From the NCBI RefSeq assembly GCF_011762185.1, contig NZ_JAASQJ010000003.1, forward strand, positions 496,001 through 560,000: a stretch of 64,000 nt of DNA, given 5' to 3'. Shown piece after piece: positions 9,583 through 16,573 of this stretch (position 1 is its first letter; each line of letters starts with the position of its first letter). Both the position numbers and the translations under genes were made by a program. This DNA is from Dyadobacter arcticus (GTDB lineage: Bacteria > Bacteroidota > Bacteroidia > Cytophagales > Spirosomataceae). Below the pieces are notes generated by a model, which saw nothing but the letters and a program-made list of their open reading frames with translations, was not told the DNA's origin and did not search any database.

Positions 9583-9957
9583 ATGATTCCCTCAATTGAC
9601 ACGAAACCACCTGGCAAAAGACTGATAAAAAGAATGTCAACGCGTACCAAATGGATGATTCTGGCCCCATTCGGCTTGTTGCTTTTTAGTTTCGGTCTGA
9701 CAGTGCTTAGCCAGGCGGCCCACGAGCGCCGGGTTGGGGAGCCTACGCAGGTATGGGTTGTGTTGGGACTTTATAGCCTGGCATTGATCAATGGTGGTTT
9801 GATTATGTTTGGCGAAGCACTCCGTTTCCGTATTCTTCTGCATATTCGGCGTGAAACACGCAGAAGCATGCGTCAGCTGATCCGTAAAATCAATACGAAG
9901 TCCTCGGCTAAATCCAAATCGGGTAAAAAAACAAAAAGCCCTACCAAAACAGATTGA
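9583..9957 (+). CDS. Small two-helix membrane protein, function unknown
   Basis: The 124-residue protein has two hydrophobic segments (about 25-45 and 58-78) separated by a short polar loop (HERRVGEPTQ), then a strongly basic tail ending in a Lys/Ser-rich stretch. Positive charges on both ends suggest both termini face the cytoplasm. I recognise no family. ATG 9583 follows an A-rich leader typical of Bacteroidota; an in-frame ATG at 9634 is a possible alternative start that would still keep both helices. It converges with the small basic protein gene at 9993. Confidence 0.6.
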   Translation: MIPSIDTKPPGKRLIKRMSTRTKWMILAPFGLLLFSFGLTVLSQAAHERRVGEPTQVWVVLGLYSLALINGGLIMFGEALRFRILLHIRRETRRSMRQLIRKINTKSSAKSKSGKKTKSPTKTD

Positions 9958-9992
9958 CAGGACTAGTTGAATAACATTCCGGAGAGGCGTAT

Positions 9993-10145
9993 TTACTTCT
10001 TATTAGCTTCAAACTGAGCCTTTATTGCCTCAACATCAACGTTGCGAACTTCTGGTTTGCGTAAAAGATCTTTGATTTTTGCAGTACGATTATTAGCTAC
10101 TGCCTTGTTTCTACGACCCTTACGTTTTAATTCCGTAACTCCCAT
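9993..10145 (-). CDS. Small basic protein of 50 residues, function unknown
   Basis: The frame opens at 10175, but that start lies in a perfect -7 promoter element (10173-10180), so ATG 10145 (MGVTELKRKGRRNKAVANN) is chosen. The 50-residue product is rich in Lys/Arg in its first half (RKGRRNKAVANNRTAKIKD) and ends in an amphipathic helix (VEAIKAQFEANKK). Size and charge resemble nucleic-acid- or ribosome-associated small proteins, but that is only an inference. Having its own promoter supports a real gene. Confidence 0.7.
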   Translation of the reverse strand: MGVTELKRKGRRNKAVANNRTAKIKDLLRKPEVRNVDVEAIKAQFEANKK

Positions 10146-10172
10146 TGTAATTATTGTTTTGTGAAAGAGCCG

Positions 10173-10180
10173 CAAAATTA
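10173..10180 (-). promoter_or_regulatory. -7 promoter element of the small basic protein gene
   Basis: Read on the minus strand, the sequence is TAATTTTG, an exact TAnnTTTG match, 27 bp upstream of ATG 10145. It rules out the longer upstream start and lies in the 144-bp divergent gap shared with hisS. Confidence 0.6.
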
Positions 10181-10289
10181 ATCATTTTCGCATAAATAAT
10201 GCAGACAATAATCACAAATAATACATTAGCAGCCCTAACTTTACGGGTCAGCTGGCTATTGAGCCACCATTTTTGATTGAATTACGATA

Positions 10290-11660
10290 ATGAGTAAACC
10301 ATCCCTTGCCCGTGGCACCCGCGATTTCGGTCCGGAACAAATGGCGAAACGAACCTTTATTTTTGACACGATCCGCCGATCATTTCAACGCTACGGATTT
10401 TTGCCCCTCGAAACACCTGCATTTGAAAACCTTTCTGTCTTGATGGGAAAGTATGGGGATGAGGGTGATCAGCTGCTATTTAAACTGCTTAATTCAGGTG
10501 ATTTCAGCGGCAAACTTTCGGATGAGGATTGGAAAGAAGGTTATAAACCTTTAACCACCAAAATTTCGGAAAAGGGACTTCGCTATGATCTAACCGTCCC
10601 TTTTGCAAGATACGTCGCCATGAACCGGGGGACATTGGCAATGCCATTTAAAAGATATCAGATACAACCGGTCTGGCGCGCAGACCGACCCCAAAAGGGA
10701 CGTTATCGCGAATTTTACCAATGCGATGCAGATGTGGTAGGAACTGACTCGCTACTTTGTGAAGCTGAGATCGTCACGCTGCTCCACGATATACTGCCTG
10801 CTTTGGGCATTACCGATTTTACTGTAAAAATCAATAATAGGAAAATCCTTAGCGGAATTGCAGAAATGATCGGCGCGCATGGATTAGAGGGCTCGCTTTG
10901 CGTCGCCATTGATAAACTTGATAAAATTGGAAAAGATAAGGTGGTTGAGGAATTACTGGAAAGAGGATTTTCTAGTGAGAGTATTTCCCAGTTGGAACCT
11001 GTTTTTAACCTTTCAATTGAAAATGAGCCATTTACGGAATTGAGGAGCTGGCTTTCTGATTCTGAAATCGCTTTGAAGGGAATCCAGGAGTTAGAAGAAG
11101 TTTGGGCGATGGTAAAAGTTCTAGGCCTTGAAAATGCGAAAATTGAATTTGATGTAACGCTTGCCAGAGGACTATCATATTATACTGGTGCTATTTTCGA
11201 AGTGAAGGCCAATAATGTTCAAATCGGCAGTATTTCCGGCGGGGGCCGTTATGATAATCTCACGGGTACATTTGGAGTTCCAGGCATTTCCGGAGTGGGT
11301 ATCTCGCTTGGGGTTGATCGTATTTATGATGTGATGGAAGAGCTCGATCTTTTCAAGGAAAGTCAGATAAACGGTACGAAGGTGATGATTTCCAACTTTG
11401 ACGAAGAAGCTTTTACATTTGGCTTATCGATGTTGCCGAAACTCCGAAATGCAGGCATTAACTCAGAAATTTACCCCGACCAGGTAAAACTGAAAAAGCA
11501 ACTCGATTACGCCGACCGCAAAAATATTCACTTTGTCATTCTGATCGGTTCGGAAGAAATGCAATCCGGCCTTCTGACATTGAAAAATATGAAAACTGGG
11601 GAGCAGCAAAAACTTAATTTAGAGGAGATTTTATTCAAGCTGACGAACGTCGATATTTAA
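10290..11660 (+). CDS. hisS: Histidine--tRNA ligase
   Basis: Charges tRNA-His with histidine. The 456-residue protein is a class II synthetase: an N-terminal catalytic core with LRYDLTVPFARYVA (about 96-109, histidine/ATP site), the motif 2 loop QPVWRADRPQKGRYREFYQCD (split here as two adjacent parts), the HisA motif LARGLSYYTG near 290 and the motif 3 region GISLGVDRIYD near 340. The C-terminal 100 residues form the anticodon-binding domain. It lies immediately before hisG, so tRNA charging and histidine synthesis genes are neighbours. The 51-bp gap to hisG shows no clear terminator. Confidence 0.96.
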   Translation: MSKPSLARGTRDFGPEQMAKRTFIFDTIRRSFQRYGFLPLETPAFENLSVLMGKYGDEGDQLLFKLLNSGDFSGKLSDEDWKEGYKPLTTKISEKGLRYDLTVPFARYVAMNRGTLAMPFKRYQIQPVWRADRPQKGRYREFYQCDADVVGTDSLLCEAEIVTLLHDILPALGITDFTVKINNRKILSGIAEMIGAHGLEGSLCVAIDKLDKIGKDKVVEELLERGFSSESISQLEPVFNLSIENEPFTELRSWLSDSEIALKGIQELEEVWAMVKVLGLENAKIEFDVTLARGLSYYTGAIFEVKANNVQIGSISGGGRYDNLTGTFGVPGISGVGISLGVDRIYDVMEELDLFKESQINGTKVMISNFDEEAFTFGLSMLPKLRNAGINSEIYPDQVKLKKQLDYADRKNIHFVILIGSEEMQSGLLTLKNMKTGEQQKLNLEEILFKLTNVDI

Positions 11661-11711
11661 CCTGACTTTACATTTTTACTGCTAAATAGCCGCATAAGGG
11701 CTTGACATTCA

Positions 11712-12578
11712 ATGACTAATAAGAATATATTAAGAATTGCGATACAAAAATCGGGAAGACTGAGTGAGGATTCGCTTAAGTTGATCAAAGAGTGCGGAAT
11801 CCGTTTTGATAACGGCGCCGGGAAGTTGAAAACTGATGCTACGAATTTTCCAGCTGAAATTCTTTTTTTAAGGGATGATGATATTCCGGGTTATGTAGAG
11901 GATGGCGTGGCTCATCTGGGGATTGTGGGTGAGAATGTTTCTGAAGAGTCCAATAGAAATGTAGATACCGTTCACCGACTTGGTTTTTCTAAATGCAGAC
12001 TCTCTATTGGCGTATTGCGGGAACATAATTATGCGGGGGTACAGGATTTGGAAGGCAAAAGCATTGCTACTACTTATCCAAGGTTACTTGGAAAATATCT
12101 GGAAGCAAACCAGGTTACCGCACAAATTCATGAGATCAGCGGCTCCGTTGAGATTGCACCAAGTATTGGCCTTGCCGATGCGGTTTGCGACATTGTGAGT
12201 TCTGGGAGCACGTTGCTTAGCAATGGTTTGAAGGAGGTAGAGACTATTTTTCGTTCTGAGGCTGTGATGATTGCGAGTAAGCAGTTGTCGGATGTGCAGA
12301 AAGATTTGCTGGATCAGCTTCTTTTCAGGATTAAATCTGTACAGGCAGCTAAAAATAATAAGTATATCCTGCTCAATTGTCCGACCGATGCTGTCGAAAA
12401 TATTTCGAAATTTCTACCCGGGATGCGTTCTCCGACTATTTTACCGCTCACAACAGAAGGCTGGTGTTCTTTGCATTCCGTCATTAATGAGAATGATTTT
12501 TGGGAAAATATTGAAAAGATCCGTCAGGCTGGCGCGGAGGGCATTCTGGTGATACCGATCGAAAAAATGATTTTGTGA
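11712..12578 (+). CDS. hisG: ATP phosphoribosyltransferase, long form
   Basis: Catalyses the first committed step of histidine synthesis, joining ATP and PRPP. At 288 residues it is the long, self-sufficient form (HisG-L), with a periplasmic-binding-type catalytic core beginning LRIAIQKSGRLSEDSLKLI. GLADAVCDIVSSGSTLLSNGL (about 155-175) covers the PRPP-binding region. The C-terminal ACT-like domain of about 75 residues, which binds histidine for feedback inhibition, means no HisZ subunit is needed. hisD starts 3 bp after the stop, showing translational coupling in one operon. Confidence 0.96.
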   Translation: MTNKNILRIAIQKSGRLSEDSLKLIKECGIRFDNGAGKLKTDATNFPAEILFLRDDDIPGYVEDGVAHLGIVGENVSEESNRNVDTVHRLGFSKCRLSIGVLREHNYAGVQDLEGKSIATTYPRLLGKYLEANQVTAQIHEISGSVEIAPSIGLADAVCDIVSSGSTLLSNGLKEVETIFRSEAVMIASKQLSDVQKDLLDQLLFRIKSVQAAKNNKYILLNCPTDAVENISKFLPGMRSPTILPLTTEGWCSLHSVINENDFWENIEKIRQAGAEGILVIPIEKMIL

Positions 12579-12581
12579 TTT

Positions 12582-13850
12582 ATGAACATCATTCCATTTC
12601 CGGAAAGAAGTCAATGGCCCGCATTACTAGCCAGGCCTGTTCTCGAAGCTCAGGATATTGAAGGTAAGGTACTCCCCATTTTAGAACAGGTTAAGAGCAG
12701 TGGGGACGCCGCAATCAGGGAATATGCCCGGAAATTTGATCATACCGATCTTGTTGAACTTGCTTTTTCTCAATCTGCTATTGCTGAGGCTGCTGAGAAA
12801 CTGAGTTCTGAACTGAAAGAGGCAATTGGCCAGGCTTACAGGAATATCCATAAATTTCATGTAGCACAATTGCAACCTGCAGAAAAAATCGAGACCATGC
12901 CCGGTGTTACTTGCTGGAGACAAAGTGTAGGGATTGAGAAAGTTGGCATTTATATTCCCGGTGGATCCGCTCCCTTATTTAGCACCGTGCTGATGCTGGG
13001 TATCCCGGCCAAGATTGCCGGATGCAAAGAGATCGTTCTCTGCACACCGTCTGATCATCCTGCTATTTTATACGCTGCAAAGCTCGTGGGCGTGACCAAA
13101 GCGTTTAGGATTGGTGGTGCGCAAGCGATTGCGGCTATGGCTTATGGAACTGAAAGCGTTCCCAAAGTCTACAAGATATTTGGTCCTGGTAACCAATACG
13201 TTACCGCAGCCAAAATGCTTGTAAGTAAGGAAGGCATTGCAATAGATATGCCCGCCGGACCATCTGAGGTGGCTGTTTATGCAGACGATACTGCGATTCC
13301 TGCTTTCATTGCAGCCGATCTTTTGTCGCAAGCTGAGCATGGTCCTGATAGTCAGGTGCTGCTCGTTTCTACAAGCAAAAAACTGCTTTCGTCCGTAAAC
13401 CTTACATTATCTTCTCAAATGGACAAGCTGCCCAGGCGCGATCTTGCCGCGCAATCCATTGGAAATAGCAAAGCAATCCTGGTAGAATCGGAAGAGGAAG
13501 CGATTGATCTTTTGAACGAATATGCGGCTGAGCATTTAATTTTAAGTGTTGCTAATGCTGAAATTGTTTCAGAGAAAATTGTGAATGCAGGCTCTATCTT
13601 TCTTGGAAATTACACCCCCGAATCCTGTGGGGATTACGCCTCCGGCACCAATCACACATTGCCCACCAATGGTTATGCAAGGGCATACAGCGGCGTTTCG
13701 GTTGATAGCTTTGTGAAGAAAATTACTGTGCAACATATTACACAAGAAGGGATTAAGAACATTGGACCAACGGTAGAAACAATGGCAGAAGCTGAATTAC
13801 TTGACGCGCATAAGAAAGCGGTGACGATAAGGCTTAAAAGTCTTTTATGA
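12582..13850 (+). CDS. hisD: Histidinol dehydrogenase
   Basis: Oxidises L-histidinol to histidine in two NAD-dependent steps; a zinc enzyme of the cytoplasm. The 422-residue product has normal family length. Recognisable stretches are KVGIYIPGGSAPLFSTVLML (about 120), the GPGNQYVTAAK segment near 200, the zinc/catalytic region LLSQAEHGPDSQ near 250 and the C-terminal GNYTPESCGDYASGTNHTLP, which holds metal and substrate ligands. It is spaced 3 bp from hisG. Normally hisC would follow directly; here a perfect inverted repeat and a toxin-antitoxin pair intervene. Confidence 0.97.
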   Translation: MNIIPFPERSQWPALLARPVLEAQDIEGKVLPILEQVKSSGDAAIREYARKFDHTDLVELAFSQSAIAEAAEKLSSELKEAIGQAYRNIHKFHVAQLQPAEKIETMPGVTCWRQSVGIEKVGIYIPGGSAPLFSTVLMLGIPAKIAGCKEIVLCTPSDHPAILYAAKLVGVTKAFRIGGAQAIAAMAYGTESVPKVYKIFGPGNQYVTAAKMLVSKEGIAIDMPAGPSEVAVYADDTAIPAFIAADLLSQAEHGPDSQVLLVSTSKKLLSSVNLTLSSQMDKLPRRDLAAQSIGNSKAILVESEEEAIDLLNEYAAEHLILSVANAEIVSEKIVNAGSIFLGNYTPESCGDYASGTNHTLPTNGYARAYSGVSVDSFVKKITVQHITQEGIKNIGPTVETMAEAELLDAHKKAVTIRLKSLL

Positions 13851-13862
13851 AAATTTTTTTAT

Positions 13863-13901
13863 CCAAGAAAAATGTCATAAATTTCAGGACATTTTTCTTG
13901 G
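13863..13901. repeat. Perfect 14-bp inverted repeat between hisD and the antitoxin gene
   Basis: CCAAGAAAAATGTC (13863-13876) and its exact reverse complement (13888-13901) are separated by 11 bp. It lies 12 bp after the hisD stop and 15 bp before the antitoxin ATG. No T-tract follows on the plus strand, so a plain terminator is less likely than an operator bound by the antitoxin, or an RNA hairpin separating hisD from the downstream genes. The spacer contains TAAATTTC, one mismatch from a -7 element. Confidence 0.7.
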
Positions 13902-13916
13902 TAACAAAAGTCGGAC

Positions 13917-14345
13917 ATGTCAGCACGAATGGTTAATGAGCGTTTGGGAGGTTATGGTATCCTCAAACATACTGTAAAAAATGATTTTGACCTGGCATAC
14001 CTTGCTCAAAATGGTATTCCCAAAGCATCAATCCAACATCTTGCCGATTCACTTGGCATGGACATTAAGGATGTGATCTCTCTGCTGCCGGTTACTTCCC
14101 GAAATTTGCAGCGCTATAATGATGTGGATCTTCTGAGCAATGTAGTTTCTGATCATCTGATTGCACTTGCTGATCTTTTTTCAATAGGTGTGCGGGTGTT
14201 GGGAAAGCCTTATTTCCTGGATTGGCTCAACAATATCATTCCTGCTCTTGGCCAGGAGAAACCTGTCAATTTTCTCACGACACATGCAGGCATCGAGCTG
14301 ATCAAAACCGAACTGGGGCGTATTGAACACGGGATATTTGCTTAA
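13917..14345 (+). CDS. Xre/MbcA/ParS-family antitoxin (DUF2384) of a RES toxin
   Basis: The 142-residue protein has an N-terminal helical Xre-like DNA-binding region (about 35-75; ASIQHLADSLGMDIKDVISL) and the C-terminal DUF2384 signature, including KPVNFLTTHAGIELIKTELG and the terminal GRIEHGIFA. In known RES-Xre systems (for example MbcTA of Mycobacterium) this half covers the toxin active site. Its stop overlaps the toxin start by one base (TAATG), the standard coupling in such modules. Autoregulation through the inverted repeat just upstream is likely by analogy. ATG 13929 is an alternative start. Confidence 0.88.
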   Translation: MSARMVNERLGGYGILKHTVKNDFDLAYLAQNGIPKASIQHLADSLGMDIKDVISLLPVTSRNLQRYNDVDLLSNVVSDHLIALADLFSIGVRVLGKPYFLDWLNNIIPALGQEKPVNFLTTHAGIELIKTELGRIEHGIFA

Positions 14346-14800
14346 TGGAGCTTTTCAGGATAATGCGTTCCGAATTTCAGGAAGACCTTAGCGGGATTGG
14401 TGCTTTTTATCACGGTGGCAGATGGAATTCCCCGAGGAATTATATGCTTTACACTTCCTCTCACCGATCGCTGGCGATGCTGGAAGTACTCGTTCATTGG
14501 AATAAAACAACCCCTCCTCCCAATTACGTCATCGTTGTACTTTTTGTCCCGGATGCTATGGTATCAACCCAGGCACCCTATGCAGTGGAGAATTGGCAGG
14601 AGGATCAGCAGTGGACCAAAGACACCGGAGACGAATGGCTCAGCGAAGGGCGAACACTTCTGTTCCGGGTACCTTCGGTGGTTATCAAATCAGAACATAA
14701 TTTTCTGATTAACCCGCTGCATGCAAATGCCAGTTCCATAAAAATAGTGGATGTGGAGCCTTTTTCATTTGATAAGCGACTTTTCATTCTCTCTAAATAA
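14345..14800 (+). CDS. RES-domain toxin (NAD+-degrading family)
   Basis: The 151-residue protein begins MELFRIMRSEF and shows the RES pattern GGRWNSP...YTSS...AMLEVLVHW. Candidate active-site residues are R26, Y36 and E47, with the same 10 and 11 residue spacing as the Arg-Tyr-Glu set of characterised RES toxins, plus a C-terminal LINPLHANASS stretch supplying the Ser/Asn region. Known members deplete NAD+ (phosphorolysis or hydrolysis) and arrest growth. The frame is intact with all expected residues, so it is probably active. Its position between hisD and hisC is odd; the downstream hisC starts 33 bp later. Confidence 0.88.
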   Translation: MELFRIMRSEFQEDLSGIGAFYHGGRWNSPRNYMLYTSSHRSLAMLEVLVHWNKTTPPPNYVIVVLFVPDAMVSTQAPYAVENWQEDQQWTKDTGDEWLSEGRTLLFRVPSVVIKSEHNFLINPLHANASSIKIVDVEPFSFDKRLFILSK

Positions 14801-14833
14801 CCTAATACGCAGCCCTGGTGCCGCACAATAAGC

Positions 14834-15907
14834 ATGACTTCCAATTTTGATCTAAATAAAATTTTAAGGCCACATATTATTTCTCTTGCACCATACTCTT
14901 CGGCAAGAGATGAATACACTGGCCACGTAGGAATTTTTCTGGATGCGAATGAGAATCCATACGGCTCGGTTACTGCCGAAAATTATAATCGTTATCCGGA
15001 TCCATATCAGGCTGAGATCAAGCAAAAGATCAGCCCTCTCAAACACATTAATGCTGAACGCATTTTTCTGGGAAACGGAAGCGATGAACCAATCGATTTG
15101 TTGATCCGGGCTACCTGCACGCCCGGGCAGGACCATGTGATCATTATGCCGCCGACTTATGGAATGTATGAGGTAAGTGCCAATATCCACGATGCGAAAA
15201 TCGATAAGGTTTTGTTAACGCCTGATTTTTCGATTGATACCGAAGCAGTGCTCAATGCGATAATGCCTCAGACGAAAATTATCTGGATATGCTCGCCAAA
15301 CAATCCGACGGGAAATGTTATGCAAAATGATGCAATTCAAACCCTTTTGGAAAATTTCAATGGTCTGGTTGTAGTCGATGAAGCATACATTGATTTCACG
15401 AAGGCACCTTCATGGATCGGTCAACTGGATAATTATCCGAATTTGGTTGTGCTGCAAACATTTTCCAAAGCATGGGGACTAGCGGGTTTGAGGGTCGGGA
15501 TGTGTTTTGCTTCGCCAGAATTGATACGTATTCTGAATAAAATAAAACCACCTTATAACATTAGCTTGCCAGCCCAAAAGGCACTATTGGAAGGTTTGGA
15601 ACACATTGAAACAAAAACGGCAATGGTTGCCGACATCCTTCATGAAAGGTCTTCCTTATGTACCATGTTGGAGGATTTATCGTTGGTGATTAAAGTTTAT
15701 CCGTCAGACGCCAATTTTCTTTTGGTACAATTCGAAGATGCGAAGGCTGTGATGGATTATCTGATCGGGGCGCAAATCATTGTAAGGGATCGCTCTCGCG
15801 TACAGCTTTGCCAGGGTTGTTTGAGAATAACGGTAGGTACAAAGCAGGAAAACGAAGTTTTAATTGATTCATTAAAGAAATACCAGCAGACCAGCGTTAT
15901 TGTGTAG
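14834..15907 (+). CDS. hisC: Histidinol-phosphate aminotransferase
   Basis: A PLP aminotransferase of fold type I that converts imidazole-acetol phosphate to histidinol phosphate. The 357-residue product has LDANENPYGS near the N-terminus, SPNNPTGN (about 155), VVDEAYIDF (about 180) and the PLP-lysine motif QTFSKAWGLAGLRVG (about 210). Length is normal. It belongs to the hisG-hisD group but is separated from hisD by the toxin-antitoxin pair. No hisB, hisH, hisA, hisF or hisI follows, so the rest of the pathway must lie elsewhere. Confidence 0.95.
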   Translation: MTSNFDLNKILRPHIISLAPYSSARDEYTGHVGIFLDANENPYGSVTAENYNRYPDPYQAEIKQKISPLKHINAERIFLGNGSDEPIDLLIRATCTPGQDHVIIMPPTYGMYEVSANIHDAKIDKVLLTPDFSIDTEAVLNAIMPQTKIIWICSPNNPTGNVMQNDAIQTLLENFNGLVVVDEAYIDFTKAPSWIGQLDNYPNLVVLQTFSKAWGLAGLRVGMCFASPELIRILNKIKPPYNISLPAQKALLEGLEHIETKTAMVADILHERSSLCTMLEDLSLVIKVYPSDANFLLVQFEDAKAVMDYLIGAQIIVRDRSRVQLCQGCLRITVGTKQENEVLIDSLKKYQQTSVIV

Positions 15908-15910
15908 CAT

Positions 15911-15918
15911 CATTTTTG
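15911..15918 (+). promoter_or_regulatory. Near-consensus -7 element before the 15957 gene
   Basis: CATTTTTG differs from TAnnTTTG at one base and lies 39 bp before ATG 15957, just after the hisC stop. It suggests the outer-membrane-type gene has its own promoter. Confidence 0.35.
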
Positions 15919-15956
15919 TATACTCAAAAAGAAAAATTCCTCGATACTCATTACTC

Positions 15957-16478
15957 ATGAAGAAATTAGCCTTAACCATTATTTGGACGTTTTGTTTTGG
16001 AATTGTACAAGCTCAATATGATAATTGGGCGGTAGGTTTTAAGCTGGGAGAACCCACAGGAATTAATATCCGGAAATATTTTAATAACATTCACGCGCTG
16101 GATGTCACAATAGGCACTTACGGAGGTATACTTTCAAACGACCGGGACTACAGGGGAGACGAAGGAATTTACAAGAATGCGGGCGTTTCTATTCAAGCGC
16201 ATTATTTATGGCATACCCCTGTTTTCAACTCCGAAACCGTTCATGTATACTATGGTTTAGGAGGACAAATCAACAGCAGGAGGTCATATCCAAAACGATT
16301 GAATGGTAACTATGAAAAAGACATCTCCCTCGGAGGTTCCGTTTTGGGAGGATTTGAATACTACATTCCTGATAATCGCATATCAGTTTTCCTGGAAGGT
16401 GGCACTTACGTTGAACTTCTGCCAAGACCATTTTATTTAAGCCCAAACATTTCGGCGGGGATACGGTTTAATTTGTAG
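15957..16478 (+). CDS. Small exported beta-barrel-like protein, function unknown
   Basis: The frame opens at 15900, inside hisC, but ATG 15957 begins exactly at a good signal peptide (MKKLALTIIWTFCFGIVQAQ), so it is preferred. The mature protein of about 153 residues is rich in Gly, Tyr and alternating hydrophobic residues (WAVGFKLGEPTGINIRKYF, VYYGLGGQINSRR, ISVFLEGGTYVEL) and ends in a strand with a terminal aromatic (SAGIRFNL). This pattern suggests a small outer-membrane beta-barrel. No enzymatic motif is seen. A clear terminator follows. Confidence 0.72.
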   Translation: MKKLALTIIWTFCFGIVQAQYDNWAVGFKLGEPTGINIRKYFNNIHALDVTIGTYGGILSNDRDYRGDEGIYKNAGVSIQAHYLWHTPVFNSETVHVYYGLGGQINSRRSYPKRLNGNYEKDISLGGSVLGGFEYYIPDNRISVFLEGGTYVELLPRPFYLSPNISAGIRFNL

Positions 16479-16503
16479 GCTAATTTTGCAGTCATAGCAG
16501 AAC

Positions 16504-16529
16504 AAAAAGCAGGTGCGAACCTGCTTTTT
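16504..16529 (+). terminator. Hairpin terminator after the small barrel gene
   Basis: AAAAAGCAGGT and ACCTGCTTTTT form a perfect 11-bp stem around a GCGA loop, with the T-run forming its 3' arm. It lies 26 bp after the stop and 45 bp before the helicase gene. Confidence 0.8.
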
Positions 16530-16573
16530 CTATGTATATTGAATCTCTTTTTTCTTCCCAATTTTAATTTCAG

